In this document: piece after piece, positions 17,277 to 25,710 of the stretch
Layout of the letters: every line of letters starts with the position of its first letter
How positions within the stretch are numbered: position 1 is the stretch's first letter
From: Pseudomonas putida
Lineage (GTDB): Bacteria; Pseudomonadota; Gammaproteobacteria; Pseudomonadales; Pseudomonadaceae
Assembly: GCA_041071465.1 (NCBI GenBank)
Contig: CP163498.1
Span: 4,544,001 to 4,608,000, forward strand
Direction of reading: 5' to 3'
Length of the DNA stretch: 64,000 bases
Notes under the pieces: generated by a model
What the model was told of the DNA's origin: nothing
Database searches by the model: none
The model's input: only the letters and a program-made list of their open reading frames with translations
Program-made: the position numbers and the translations under genes

Positions 17277-17752
17277 TGAACCTGAACCTGTTCAACGAAG
17301 TCACCGCGTTCATCTGGCAGGAAGGCGACATGCTCGACCATGGCGAGTACGACGCCTGGCTCAACCTGTGGACTGACAAAGGCACCTACATCATCCCGAT
17401 CGACCCCAAGGAAAGCGACTACGAGAACACCTTGAACTACGCCTATGACGACCACCACATGCGTGCCCTGCGTGTGCAGCGGCTCATCGGTGGCGAGTCG
17501 ATCTCGACCAGCCCGCAGCCACGTACCGTGCGCACGATTTCGCGTATCCGTGTGCTCGCGGACGACGGCGTCAATGTCACCGTGCGCGCTGCGCAGAACG
17601 TGCGCGAGTTCCGCAAGGAAAGCCTCAAGCACTACAGCGCCGACCTCACGTACACCCTGGTGCGAGCCGAGGGCGGGTTCAGGGTCCATCGCAAGGTGAT
17701 CAGCCTGATCAACAGTGACGATACCCTCGCCGGTATCGGCTACATCCTCTGA
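17276..17752 (+). CDS. iacD: IacD, Rieske dioxygenase small subunit
   Basis: The 158-residue protein (MNLNLFNEVTAFIWQEGDML) shows the beta-subunit, SnoaL/NTF2-like fold: LDHGEYDAWLNLWTDKGTYI, then DHHMRALRVQRLIGGESIS and the C-terminal GFRVHRKVISLINSD. It partners IacC in the hexameric oxygenase. Two ATGs overlap the iacC stop (17273 and 17276); GGAGG at 17264-17268 spaces best to the second. iacE follows after 10 bp. Confidence 0.92.
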   Translation: MNLNLFNEVTAFIWQEGDMLDHGEYDAWLNLWTDKGTYIIPIDPKESDYENTLNYAYDDHHMRALRVQRLIGGESISTSPQPRTVRTISRIRVLADDGVNVTVRAAQNVREFRKESLKHYSADLTYTLVRAEGGFRVHRKVISLINSDDTLAGIGYIL

Positions 17753-17762
17753 GGGCAAGGCC

Positions 17763-18503
17763 ATGAACCAAGTCGCATTGGTAACCGGCGCCGGCCAGGG
17801 CCTGGGCCAGCGTTTCTGCACCCGGCTGCTGGCCGCAGGCTTCGACGTAGTGGTCTCGGACCGTGACCTGGCACTTGCCCAGGCCACTGCCGAGCAGCTG
17901 CAAGGGCAGGCTGGACGCACGTTGGCGGTAAAGCTGGATGTCGCCAGCAAGGCCGATTTCGAGCAGGCCCTGGCCCAGGTGCTTGAGCGCTTCGGCGGCT
18001 TGCACGTGGTGGTGAACAACGCCGCCGTGACCAGGACCACGCCGCTGATGCAGATCAGCCCGGAAGAGTTCGACGCCGTGGTCGGCCTGAACTTGCGCAG
18101 CGTGTTCCTCGGCTGCCAGGTGTTCGGCGCGTACCTGGCCGAGGCCGGTTACGGGCGGATCATCAACATGGCTTCGCTGGCAGGGCAAAACGGCGGCACG
18201 GCCACCGGCGCGCACTATGCGGCGAGCAAGGGCGCGATCATCACCCTGACCAAGGTGTTTGCCAAGGAGTTTGCCGCTCGCGGCGTTACCGTCAATGCCA
18301 TCGCCCCGGGCCCTGTCGACTCGCCAGCGGTGCATGCCGCGGTGCCGGTCGAACGGCTGCCGGGCCTTCTGGCCAACATTCCGGTACAGCGCCTGGGGGA
18401 TGCCGACTTTCTGGGTGACCTGATCGTGCAACTGGCACGGCCCGAGGCCTATTTCACCACCGGGGCGACCTGGGATGTGAACGGCGGCTTGTTCATGCGT
18501 TGA
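17763..18503 (+). CDS. iacE: IacE, short-chain dehydrogenase/reductase
   Basis: The 246-residue classical SDR has the nucleotide motif TGAGQGLG near the N-terminus, the NNAA motif (VVVNNAAV), catalytic Ser in INMASLAGQ and the YAASKG catalytic Tyr/Lys. Its homologues in IAA-degrading bacteria reduce an oxidised indole intermediate on the way to dioxindole-3-acetate; the exact reaction here is inferred. It sits inside the operon, 10 bp after iacD and 47 bp before iacF. Confidence 0.9.
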   Translation: MNQVALVTGAGQGLGQRFCTRLLAAGFDVVVSDRDLALAQATAEQLQGQAGRTLAVKLDVASKADFEQALAQVLERFGGLHVVVNNAAVTRTTPLMQISPEEFDAVVGLNLRSVFLGCQVFGAYLAEAGYGRIINMASLAGQNGGTATGAHYAASKGAIITLTKVFAKEFAARGVTVNAIAPGPVDSPAVHAAVPVERLPGLLANIPVQRLGDADFLGDLIVQLARPEAYFTTGATWDVNGGLFMR

Positions 18504-18550
18504 CATTGACGGGGCGCCCGCGCGCCCCTGGTTACTACAGGACACCGAGC

Positions 18551-19510
18551 ATGAATGAAGAACTGTTGAACGTAGTCGTGCGCAAGCGCGAGATTCAAGG
18601 GGCCGACGTGGTCGTACTCGACCTTGGGCGAGCCGACGGCGCTGCCTTGCCGGCTTTCGAGGCCGGCGCGCACGTGGACATCCATGTGGCGCCCGGCCTG
18701 GTGCGCCAGTACTCGCTGTGCAGCGACCCGGCGGATGTGACGGTGTATCGCCTGGGCGTCTTGAAAGACCCGGCGTCCCGTGGTGGTTCGGTGGGTGTGC
18801 ACGAGGCCCTGATGGAGGGGCGCGAGGTACAGATCAGCGCACCGCGCAACCTGTTCCCGTTGGCGGCTGGCGCCGCCCGTTCGATCCTGCTGGGTGGCGG
18901 CATCGGGATCACACCCATGATTGCCATGGCCCACGCCTTGCACCAGCAGGGCGCCGATTTCGAACTGCATTACTGTGGGCGCTCGCGTAGCCGCAGTGCG
19001 TTTCTCGAAGCGCTGGCCGATGCGCCATTCGCGGCACGGGTGGTTACCCATTTTGACGATGAAGAGGCGACGCAGCGCCTGAACCTTGCCGATGTACTCG
19101 GCGCTGGCATGCCCGGTACGCACCTGTACACCTGCGGCCCGTCGGGCTTCATGGACTGGGTGATCGCAGGAGCGCGCCAGCAGGGCTATGCCGAGGAGCA
19201 CATTCACAAGGAGTACTTCCAGGTCGAGGTCGACGCCACTGGCCAGGGCTTCGAAGTGGTCGCTGCGCGCAGCAACAAGACTGTGCAGGTCGCCGAGGGC
19301 CAGAGCATCCTCGATGCCTTGGCCCAGGTGGGTATACGCATCGATATTTCCTGCGAGCAGGGTGTGTGCGGCACCTGCATGTGCGAGGTACTCGAAGGCG
19401 AGCCCGACCATCGCGATGTGTACCTGACCGATGAAGAGAAGGCCGCGAACGACCAGATCCTGGTGTGCTGCTCGCGGGCCAAGTCGAACAAGCTGGTGCT
19501 GGATATCTGA
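18551..19510 (+). CDS. iacF: IacF, oxygenase reductase with ferredoxin domain
   Basis: The 319-residue protein has a flavin-binding domain (RQYSLCSDPAD), a nucleotide-binding domain (LGGGIGITPMIAMAHAL, YTCGPSGFMDW) and a C-terminal plant-type 2Fe-2S ferredoxin (CEQGVCGTCMCEV ... LVCCSR). This is the class IA phthalate/vanillate reductase layout. It passes electrons from NADH to the Rieske oxygenase IacCD. Length is normal. Next gene iacG starts 11 bp downstream. Confidence 0.92.
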   Translation: MNEELLNVVVRKREIQGADVVVLDLGRADGAALPAFEAGAHVDIHVAPGLVRQYSLCSDPADVTVYRLGVLKDPASRGGSVGVHEALMEGREVQISAPRNLFPLAAGAARSILLGGGIGITPMIAMAHALHQQGADFELHYCGRSRSRSAFLEALADAPFAARVVTHFDDEEATQRLNLADVLGAGMPGTHLYTCGPSGFMDWVIAGARQQGYAEEHIHKEYFQVEVDATGQGFEVVAARSNKTVQVAEGQSILDALAQVGIRIDISCEQGVCGTCMCEVLEGEPDHRDVYLTDEEKAANDQILVCCSRAKSNKLVLDI

Positions 19511-19521
19511 GGAGCATGACC

Positions 19522-20019
19522 ATGGTAGAGGTAACCCGTTTTCGCAACGCGATGGCCATGCTCGGTGGCGCCGTCTCGGTCATTACCACCGACGGCCCGG
19601 CCGGGCGCTTCGGCTTCACCGCTTCGGCGGTGTGCAGCGTGACCGACTCACCGCCCACCTTGCTGGTTTGCATGAACCGTGCTTCGTATTCCAACGAGCA
19701 GTTCAAGGCCAACGGCGCCTTGTGCGTGAATGTGCTGGCCGGCACCCATCAGGAGTTGTCCGGGGTGTTCGCCAACCGCAACCTGAGCATGGAAGCACGC
19801 TTTGCCTCGACGTTGTGGACGGTCCTGGAGAGCGGGGCGCCGGTGATGCAGGAGGCGTTGGTGAACTTCGACTGCCGCATTGCCCAGGTGCATGAAGTTG
19901 GCTCGCACAGCATTTTCTACTGCGAGATCCAGGACATCCGCCAGGGCGGTGCCGATGATGGGCTGGTGTACTTCAACCGCGCGTATCACCGGGTGTGCGA
20001 AACCTCCAAGGCCTGCTGA
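19522..20019 (+). CDS. iacG: IacG, flavin reductase
   Basis: The 165-residue protein belongs to the HpaC-like NAD(P)H:flavin oxidoreductases: FRNAMAMLGGAVSVITT, GRFGFTASAVCSVTDSPPTLL, and HSIFYCEIQDIR near the end. It should supply reduced FMN or FAD to the monooxygenase IacA. An ATG six bases upstream (19516) is too close to the GGAG ribosome site; 19522 fits better. It is the last gene of iacABCDEFG and is convergent with iacR. Confidence 0.91.
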   Translation: MVEVTRFRNAMAMLGGAVSVITTDGPAGRFGFTASAVCSVTDSPPTLLVCMNRASYSNEQFKANGALCVNVLAGTHQELSGVFANRNLSMEARFASTLWTVLESGAPVMQEALVNFDCRIAQVHEVGSHSIFYCEIQDIRQGGADDGLVYFNRAYHRVCETSKAC

Positions 20020-20034
20020 ACGCGCTCCTGCGGC

Positions 20035-20514
20035 CTAGAAGGTATCCAGGTTATGGAAAACCACTTCGAGCATCTTGTTCAACCGCTGCACCTGCGCCTC
20101 GGTCAGCCCCTTGAAGCTGCGCTGGAACAGGTCGCGGGTCACATCCTGCATGCGCGCGATGCTCTGCAGCCCAGCCTCGGTGATGCGTACCTGGGTCACG
20201 CGGCCGTCCTCGGGGCTGGGGGCGGTGTCGACCAGGCCGTCGTCTTTCATCCGATAGACGATTTTGGTGATGGTCGACAGCTTGGCGATGGCATGGGTGG
20301 AGATTTCGGAAATGCTCGATTCGCCGTTCTCGTTGAGGATCCACAATACGCGCCAGCGCGGCACGTCAAGGTCGATCTTCTTCAGCAGCCGTTCCATGTT
20401 CTGGGTGTAGCGGCCATGCACACGGGCCAGCCAGTAAAAAGGGAAGTCTTCCTTGCGAAACTCATCGCTGGCCGGATCGTGATGGCTGTGGCCTGTGTTC
20501 TTCGAAGTGCTCAT
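20035..20514 (-). CDS. iacR: IacR, MarR-family repressor of the iac genes
   Basis: The 159-residue MarR protein has the winged helix region ISEISTHAIAKLSTITKIVY and RMKDDGLVDTAPSPEDGRVTQVRIT. In IAA-degrading strains IacR represses iac genes and is released by IAA or a metabolite. It lies convergent to iacG and divergent from iacH; the 140-bp gap to iacH holds one of three copies of the putative operator. The gene name follows from family and synteny with the P. putida 1290 cluster (A-G, R, H, I). Confidence 0.9.
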   Translation of the reverse strand: MSTSKNTGHSHHDPASDEFRKEDFPFYWLARVHGRYTQNMERLLKKIDLDVPRWRVLWILNENGESSISEISTHAIAKLSTITKIVYRMKDDGLVDTAPSPEDGRVTQVRITEAGLQSIARMQDVTRDLFQRSFKGLTEAQVQRLNKMLEVVFHNLDTF

Positions 20515-20602
20515 CGCTTCACTACGTGTGCGGAAATAGTCGCGACATCATAGACGTTTCCATGCATTTGGCTATTACAAAGGTGCGCCTAGGTGCTGGA
20601 AT

Positions 20603-20623
20603 ATTCAGTTGACATTTCAAGTA
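20603..20623. promoter_or_regulatory. Putative IacR operator between iacR and iacH
   Basis: This 21-bp element matches the iacA-promoter copy at 18 of 21 positions and contains TTGACA and the small dyad TTGA-n4-TCAA. It lies 31 bp before the iacH start and 88 bp from the iacR start, so it can control both directions. Confidence 0.55.
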
Positions 20624-20654
20624 TCTGGCAAGGCTCCCTCATCCAAAGGGCGGT

Positions 20655-21794
20655 ATGACAATGACAATAATCGTAGAACCCCTCGACCTTGGCGGCAGCG
20701 GCCCGCGGGTCGCGATCAAGGACACCATCGATGTCGCCGGCACCGCCACCCGTGCCTCTAGCCAAGCGCTGGAGGATGCGCCGTTGGCGGTGCGGCATGC
20801 CGAGGTGGTCAGCCACCTGCTGGCGGCCGGTGCGCGCTTGACTGCCAAGGTCGGCCTGCACGAGCTGGCCTTCGGCACTACCGGTATCAACCGCCACACC
20901 GGCACGGCGGCCAACCCGCGTTTTCCGGGGCGTATTCCCGGAGGCTCGTCCAGCGGCTCGGCGGCTGCAGTGGCTGCTGGCCTGGTCGACTTCAGCCTGG
21001 GCACCGACACCGGTGGTTCGGTGCGCGTGCCGGCCTGTTGCTGTGGCGTGTTCGGCTTGAAGCCGACCTTTGGCCGGGTCAGCCGCCAAGGGGTGATGCC
21101 GGCCAGCAGCAGCCTCGATTGTGTTGGCCCGTTCGCTGCGAGCCTACCGATGCTGGTGCGCGCCATGGCCATGATAGACCCGACGTTCGTGCCCGCCCAG
21201 GTACCTGCGAAGGCGCGTATCGGTGTGCTGCGGGTAACGGCTGAAGTGGGCATACATAAGGCGGTGCAGGGGGCACTCAGCGCCAGCGGCTTGCCGCTGG
21301 GCAATGTCGAGCTCAAGCATTTTGGCGCGGCGTATGAGGCTGGCATGGTGGTGATCAACCGCGAAACCTTCCAGGCCTGTGGCCACCTGCTGGAAACCGG
21401 CAAGGTTGGCAGTGACATCGCCGGGCGCCTGGCGGCGGCGGGGCAGACCCATGATGCCGCGCTGGCTGAGGCAGAGGCGGTACGCCAGCGGTTTACCGAG
21501 GAAGTCGACCAAGCCCTTGCCCGTTACGATGTACTGGCGTTGCCGACCATGCCGGACTTCCCGCTGCGGCTGGAGGAGGCCAGCGACACTCGCGCCGTAC
21601 TGGGCATGACCTCGCTGGTGCGGCCGTTCAACCTGTCCGGGCACCCGGCGTTGAGCATCCCACTGGGTAGCGAGGCCGGCCTGCCGGTGGGCCTGCAACT
21701 GGTGGGGGCCAAAGGTGCGGACGAGAAGCTGCTGGCAGTGGCCGAGCGTTTGTTGCTCAACCTGTATGGCGGCAACGGGGGCAGCAATGACTGA
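20655..21794 (+). CDS. iacH: IacH, amidase-signature hydrolase
   Basis: The 379-residue protein has the amidase signature: Lys22 (AIKDTIDV), GGSSSGSAAAVAAGL with the cis-Ser near 98, and the nucleophile Ser122 (GTDTGGSVRVPA). The family hydrolyses amide bonds. In IAA clusters IacH is conserved; its substrate is not established, though amide-linked IAA or a ring-opened amide intermediate are options. It is transcribed divergently from iacR, and iacI overlaps its end by 8 bp. Normal family length is 400-470, so this is a compact member. Confidence 0.88.
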   Translation: MTMTIIVEPLDLGGSGPRVAIKDTIDVAGTATRASSQALEDAPLAVRHAEVVSHLLAAGARLTAKVGLHELAFGTTGINRHTGTAANPRFPGRIPGGSSSGSAAAVAAGLVDFSLGTDTGGSVRVPACCCGVFGLKPTFGRVSRQGVMPASSSLDCVGPFAASLPMLVRAMAMIDPTFVPAQVPAKARIGVLRVTAEVGIHKAVQGALSASGLPLGNVELKHFGAAYEAGMVVINRETFQACGHLLETGKVGSDIAGRLAAAGQTHDAALAEAEAVRQRFTEEVDQALARYDVLALPTMPDFPLRLEEASDTRAVLGMTSLVRPFNLSGHPALSIPLGSEAGLPVGLQLVGAKGADEKLLAVAERLLLNLYGGNGGSND

Positions 21795-22299
21795 CTTGCA
21801 TGAGTTGCAGGCCCGCTTGCAGGTGTTCGAGCGTCAGCAGGCCATTCGGGTGTGCATCAATCGCTATATGGAACTGTGCGATCAGCTCGATTGCAGCACC
21901 CCGCTGGACGAACTGGCTGGCTTGTTTACCCGTGAAGCCGTGTGGGAAGGCAAGGGCGCCCGGTATGCCGCCAGCTTTGGCGGCTACCGTGGCCGTGAGG
22001 CGATCCGTGCGATGTTTGCCACCTACATGAAAACCCCGGCGCACTTTGCCTTGAACGTGCACTTTCTCACCAGTGAGGTGATCGAGATGGACGGCGAGCA
22101 GGGTGTGGGGCGCTGGGTGATGTTGCAGACCAGCACCTTTGCCGACGGTGCATCGCACCTGAATGCTGCGCGGCTGACGGTGCGCTTTGCGCTGGAGGAG
22201 GGGCAGTGGCGCATGGCTCACTTCCAGACCGAGAACCAGTTCAGCCGGCCGGTTACGGCCTGGAACAGTGAGGCCCCCTTGCCGGTGCCTAACGACTAA
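21787..22299 (+). CDS. iacI: IacI, SnoaL/NTF2-like protein
   Basis: The 170-residue protein (MTDLHELQARLQVFERQQAI) has the cone-shaped NTF2-like pattern: AIRVCINRYMELCDQLD, LAGLFTREAVWEGKG, GYRGREAIRAMFATYM, and LTVRFALEEGQWRMAHFQ near the end. Such folds serve as isomerases, dehydratases or small binding proteins. It is the iacI position of the known cluster and is translationally coupled to iacH. The function in IAA turnover is unknown. Confidence 0.85.
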   Translation: MTDLHELQARLQVFERQQAIRVCINRYMELCDQLDCSTPLDELAGLFTREAVWEGKGARYAASFGGYRGREAIRAMFATYMKTPAHFALNVHFLTSEVIEMDGEQGVGRWVMLQTSTFADGASHLNAARLTVRFALEEGQWRMAHFQTENQFSRPVTAWNSEAPLPVPND

Positions 22300-22315
22300 G
22301 CCCAGACGCGATCCC

Positions 22316-22431
22316 TGTAGGAGCGGCCTTGTGTCGCGAAAGGGCCGCAGCGCGGCCCCGGGATTTCAGTACGGTGCATAAATTGCCGGGGCCGCTTTGC
22401 GGCCCTTTCGCGACACAAGGCCGCTCCTACA
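22316..22431. repeat. Inverted pair of REP-like elements
   Basis: Two copies of a roughly 43-bp element, each beginning or ending with TGTAGGAGCGGCCTTGTGTC, face each other across about 30 bp. Each copy has its own GC-rich internal stem. The same element recurs at 39192 and 60777. It lies between the convergent iacI and porin genes and may act as a bidirectional terminator. Confidence 0.8.
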
Positions 22432-22450
22432 AACGAGCGGTGCAAGTGGT

Positions 22451-23769
22451 TTAGAAGGTACTGACGAACACAACCTGGCTGTACAGGTTGTTGTTGTCAT
22501 TGCCCAACTGTGTACCGCCTTGCTCGGCACTGCGCTCAGGCGTGTACAGCCCCACCAGTGGCACTATCATCAGGTGCTCGTTGAGGGTCCACTCCGCATA
22601 CAGGTCCACCTCGTGGCCATCTACATTGCCCAGGCTGCGGTCGATCGTGTCGAACTTGAAGCCCATCAGCCCCACGTTCAGTGACGAAGCCGGGCTTACC
22701 GTCAACCCCACCTTCTGGATCCGCGCATTACTGTTGAACGGCCCGGCATAGTTGCCCGCCACCTCGCCTTGAAACCAGGTGCCCAACCCACGGCCCAGGC
22801 CATAGAACAGCGTGTCGTATTGCTCCGAGAACCGGCTGTAGCGGTAGCTGACGTTCGGTGCCCAGGGCAGGTCGGCAAAGGTCCAGCCAGCTTCCAGATA
22901 CCAGGCGTCTTCAGTCGCGGCGTGCGGTTTGTCCTGCTTGGCATATTCGCCAGACAGGAACAGGTTCTCCACCCGGCATTGCCCTGGCCACGAATGCTGT
23001 AGGTCTTCATGCCGTCGCGTTCCTGCTGCATCGGCGAGGCGTATTGCTTGTCGATATGGGTGGTGTCGATGTAGGTCAGCCCGACCGTACCCGCGTCTGC
23101 CACATGCTCAAGGGTGGCCACATGCATTTCGGTGTTGGCCTGGGCGCGGTTGTCCGACTGCAGCCACATCAGGTCGCCGCGCCAGCCTTTGCTGCCGCCA
23201 AGGCGCAACACGGCGGTTTTGTCGAAGCTCTTGCGCACAGCCAGGTAGTACGCGCCGCCACGGTTGAACTCGCCATTGGGCAGGCCGTGGCCAACATTCA
23301 AGGAATCGCCCTGGATCAGGAAACCATCGCCTACCGCGACCATCTGCTTACCAAACGACAGGTCGATGCCGTCTTCGCCAAGCAGTGGCACCAGGTTGCC
23401 GGACTTCCAGCCCAGGTAGGCGTCCTCGATCTTGGTGGTGCGTTCGCTGCCATCGCTGAAGCCGGCGGCGTCGCCGTCGCCCCAGGTGCCAGAGCTGAGC
23501 AGGGCGAAAGCGCCGTACAGCGAACCGGCACTGCCCAGGCGTTGGTCACCGCTCAGGCCGTATTTTACATAGCCCTCGCGCCATGATGTGGAGCCGGGCT
23601 GGTCGCGCGCGACGGCGTAGCTTTCCTCGCTGTGGAATACACCGAACACGGCTTCGACATTGGCGTTCAGGTGGCGCTCGGCATCGCTGTAAAGCTCCTG
23701 CGCGCAGGTGCCCAGCGAAGCCCCGGCCAACAGTGCGGCCAAGGTGAGGCGGAATGGGCGGTGGTGCAT
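22451..23769 (-). CDS. Outer-membrane porin of the aromatic-amine region, broken by a 1-base deletion
   Basis: The protein starts MHHRPFRLTLAALLAGASLG with a signal peptide ending CAQ, then alternating beta-strand sequence (SLYGAFALLSSGTWGDGDAA, LVPLLGEDGIDLSFGKQ). The frame breaks at CCC 22972-22974; one extra C restores NAGVENLFLSGEYAKQ and a continuous protein of about 439 residues ending in Phe (VVFVSTF), typical of outer-membrane barrels. It resembles alginate-export-type porins. Its place between iac and amine dehydrogenase genes, and a leader similar to that of aauB (CTGC..AAACC.ATAACAA), suggest uptake of an aromatic amine or acid. The substrate is not shown by sequence. Confidence 0.75.
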
Positions 23770-23893
23770 GGTCTGGCTTCCTTTGTTATGGGTTTGGCAG
23801 AAGTCCTGAAGACATGCCAGTGATCATGCAGGAAGCCTCGGCGCGGGCTTTTGCCCTGGCTGCCAGTTGCCTTTGGCGTTGTGCCAGGCCGAT

Positions 23894-23922
23894 AAAAACA
23901 CAAGGCCCCGTGAAGGGGCCTT
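23894..23922 (-). terminator. Intrinsic terminator of the cytochrome c gene
   Basis: AAGGCCCC and GGGGCCTT form a perfect 8-bp stem; on the reverse strand it is followed by GTGTTTTTATC. It lies 26 bp after the stop of the reverse-strand cytochrome gene. Confidence 0.7.
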
Positions 23923-23947
23923 GGTGGGAATGCCTTGAAGGAATGCG

Positions 23948-24346
23948 TTATTTGAGCCCGGCGAGGAAGCAGGTCACCGCCTGGCGTTCGCCAGCATCCG
24001 GCAGCCCGGCGTAGGGCATGTAGGTGCCGGGGACTGCGGCCTGTGGTTGCTCGATGAAGGCGCCGATGGCTTGCGCCGTCCAGCTGGCCTGGCGGCTCTT
24101 CATGGCCTGCGAGTAGTTGGCGCCTGGCACGCTGCCAGGTGTACGGCCTACCACGTCGTGCAGGTTGGGGCCCATCATTGCCGGGCCGCCCTTTTGTGCC
24201 GAATGGCAGGCTGCGCAGTCACGGGCAAACACCTGTTCGCCTTGCTGGCGTTGTGGCGCGGCGCAGTCTTCGGCCAGGGCAAGGGGGCTGACCAGAGTGG
24301 CGAGCAGGAACGGGATTGCGAACTTGTGGGGGGCGAGGGTGGGCAT
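23948..24346 (-). CDS. Class I cytochrome c, periplasmic
   Basis: The 132-residue protein has a signal peptide (FAIPFLLATLVSPLALA), one haem motif CAACH (ARDCAACHSAQKGGPAMMG) and an axial-Met candidate in GTYMPYAGL. Fold and length match cytochrome c552/c550-type carriers. It probably accepts electrons from the neighbouring aromatic amine dehydrogenase or passes them to an oxidase. ATG 24346 is chosen because it begins directly before the signal peptide; the frame extends further upstream. It is followed by a good terminator and preceded by the feaR-like gene. Confidence 0.85.
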   Translation of the reverse strand: MPTLAPHKFAIPFLLATLVSPLALAEDCAAPQRQQGEQVFARDCAACHSAQKGGPAMMGPNLHDVVGRTPGSVPGANYSQAMKSRQASWTAQAIGAFIEQPQAAVPGTYMPYAGLPDAGERQAVTCFLAGLK

Positions 24347-24470
24347 CACGCACGGGTCCTGGGTGGGTTCTTGTCGGTATTCGGTTTGATTGTGCGCCAG
24401 CGTCGGTCGCTGGGTTTTGTTGTGCCTGCCAAGGTGTTTTCTGGTATTGCCACAGCGTTGTCGGTACCGC

Positions 24471-25385
24471 TCAATTGGCATGCTGACGCCGATACTCCCC
24501 AGGCGTTACCCCAAATCGCGCCTTGAATGCAGTGCTGAAATAGCTCGAATCCGAGAACCCCCAGGCATACCCCAGCGACGACACCTTCTGGTCCATCGCC
24601 GGGTTGCGCAGGTGCTCGGCGCAGAAGTCGAGGCGGCGGTTGCGGATGTACTGGGCAATCACCAAGCCATGCTTGGCAAAGATGCGGTACAGGCTACGCA
24701 TCGAGATCCCCACTTCGCGGGCAATGAACTCGGGGGTGAGCTGTTCGCAGGTAATACGCTGGTCGATCAGCGCCAGGGCCTTGCGGAACATGCGCTCGTG
24801 GCTGCCGGGCACCGTGTCGTGGCTGATGGCTGGGCGCAGCAGGGCGATCAGTGCGTCGAGCACGGCCTGGCTCTCATGGTCGCTCATGTGCCGGGTACGC
24901 CCCGTTTCCAGCATCATCAGCCGGGCCATGTTGGCCAGCGGCGTTTGCGCCTCGATACGCTTGGCGCAGGCGACACCGGTGCCACGGGTGCCGCTTTCCA
25001 CCCGCGCGCGCGGCAAGATCAGCGACAACTGCCGCGAGCGCTGGTGGAAGTGCATGTCCAATGGCGCGCTGGCGTCGATCAACGTGAGGTCGCCAGCTTG
25101 CAATTCGATGCGTGCACCCTGGTGTTCGATGTGCGACGTGCCGGCCATCTGCAGCACCGCATAGTAGTTGTCGGCACCGCTGGCGCGGATTTCCCGCGGG
25201 CCGCGGAACAGGTTCACCTGGGTCATGTCGACGATGCTCATGGAGATCTGGCCTGCCTGGCACTTTTCCAGCTGGCCGACGAACCCTGGGTCGAGCTTGC
25301 GGCCGTTGAAGTGGCCACAGGCTTCATTGACTTGGCTGAGCCAAGCCTGGAAACGGTCGTCGGTAATGCGGGTTGCAGGGATCAT
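24471..25385 (-). CDS. feaR: FeaR-like AraC-family regulator
   Basis: The 304-residue protein (from MIPATRITDDRFQAWLSQVN) has an N-terminal sensing domain and a C-terminal double HTH (IAREVGISMRSLYRIFAKHG; VSSLGYAWGFSDSSYFSTAF). E. coli FeaR (301 residues) activates amine oxidase and phenylacetaldehyde dehydrogenase genes in response to aromatic amines. Here the same logic fits: aauBEDA and the aldehyde dehydrogenase are close by. A putative IacR operator lies 67-87 bp upstream of its start. The in-frame extension upstream of 25385 lacks a good start and crosses the promoter. Confidence 0.8.
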   Translation of the reverse strand: MIPATRITDDRFQAWLSQVNEACGHFNGRKLDPGFVGQLEKCQAGQISMSIVDMTQVNLFRGPREIRASGADNYYAVLQMAGTSHIEHQGARIELQAGDLTLIDASAPLDMHFHQRSRQLSLILPRARVESGTRGTGVACAKRIEAQTPLANMARLMMLETGRTRHMSDHESQAVLDALIALLRPAISHDTVPGSHERMFRKALALIDQRITCEQLTPEFIAREVGISMRSLYRIFAKHGLVIAQYIRNRRLDFCAEHLRNPAMDQKVSSLGYAWGFSDSSYFSTAFKARFGVTPGEYRRQHAN

Positions 25386-25451
25386 AGGGGCCTCGCACGG
25401 GGTAGCGTTGTAACGGGTCGCTTGGGCGACTCTTGGGAGATAAAGTTTAAA

Positions 25452-25472
25452 ATTCACTTGAATATTCAAGCA
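25452..25472. promoter_or_regulatory. Third copy of the putative IacR operator, upstream of feaR
   Basis: ATTCA-n-TTGA-n3-TTCA-n-G matches each of the other copies at 16 of 21 positions and holds a perfect 14-bp palindrome (CTTGAATATTCAAG, 25457-25470). On the reverse strand the element supplies a possible -35 (TTGAAT). The 325-bp gap 25386-25710 holds only this element and the terminator at 25659. Confidence 0.5.
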
Positions 25473-25658
25473 AAAAGCGAGCCCTATTGCCGATACGAAC
25501 CGTGTGGATACACCCCAAGTCGTTGATATAAATAGCTATTAAATTTGTGTGCTGGGTCTGGTTTGCTCCTTGGCGGGATGTTTATGAGGGCTATTGGTGC
25601 AGCACTGTGCAGATACTTCCCACCCGATGTTTCGTCACCGCGACTATCTGACAGGCAT

Positions 25659-25680
25659 AAAAAAAGCCCGCTGAGCGGGC
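25659..25680 (-). terminator. Intrinsic terminator of the aau operon
   Basis: On the reverse strand GCCCGC-TCA-GCGGGC is followed by seven Ts. It lies 31 bp after the stop of the last operon gene, upstream of the feaR promoter. Confidence 0.9.
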
Positions 25681-25710
25681 GGGCTGAAGGTACAACGCTT
25701 GCGTGATGCT

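Noticed and set aside
22316..22431. Insertion sequence or attachment site
   Set aside because: The palindromes are REP-like elements found at three or more places in the window; no transposase or integrase is present.
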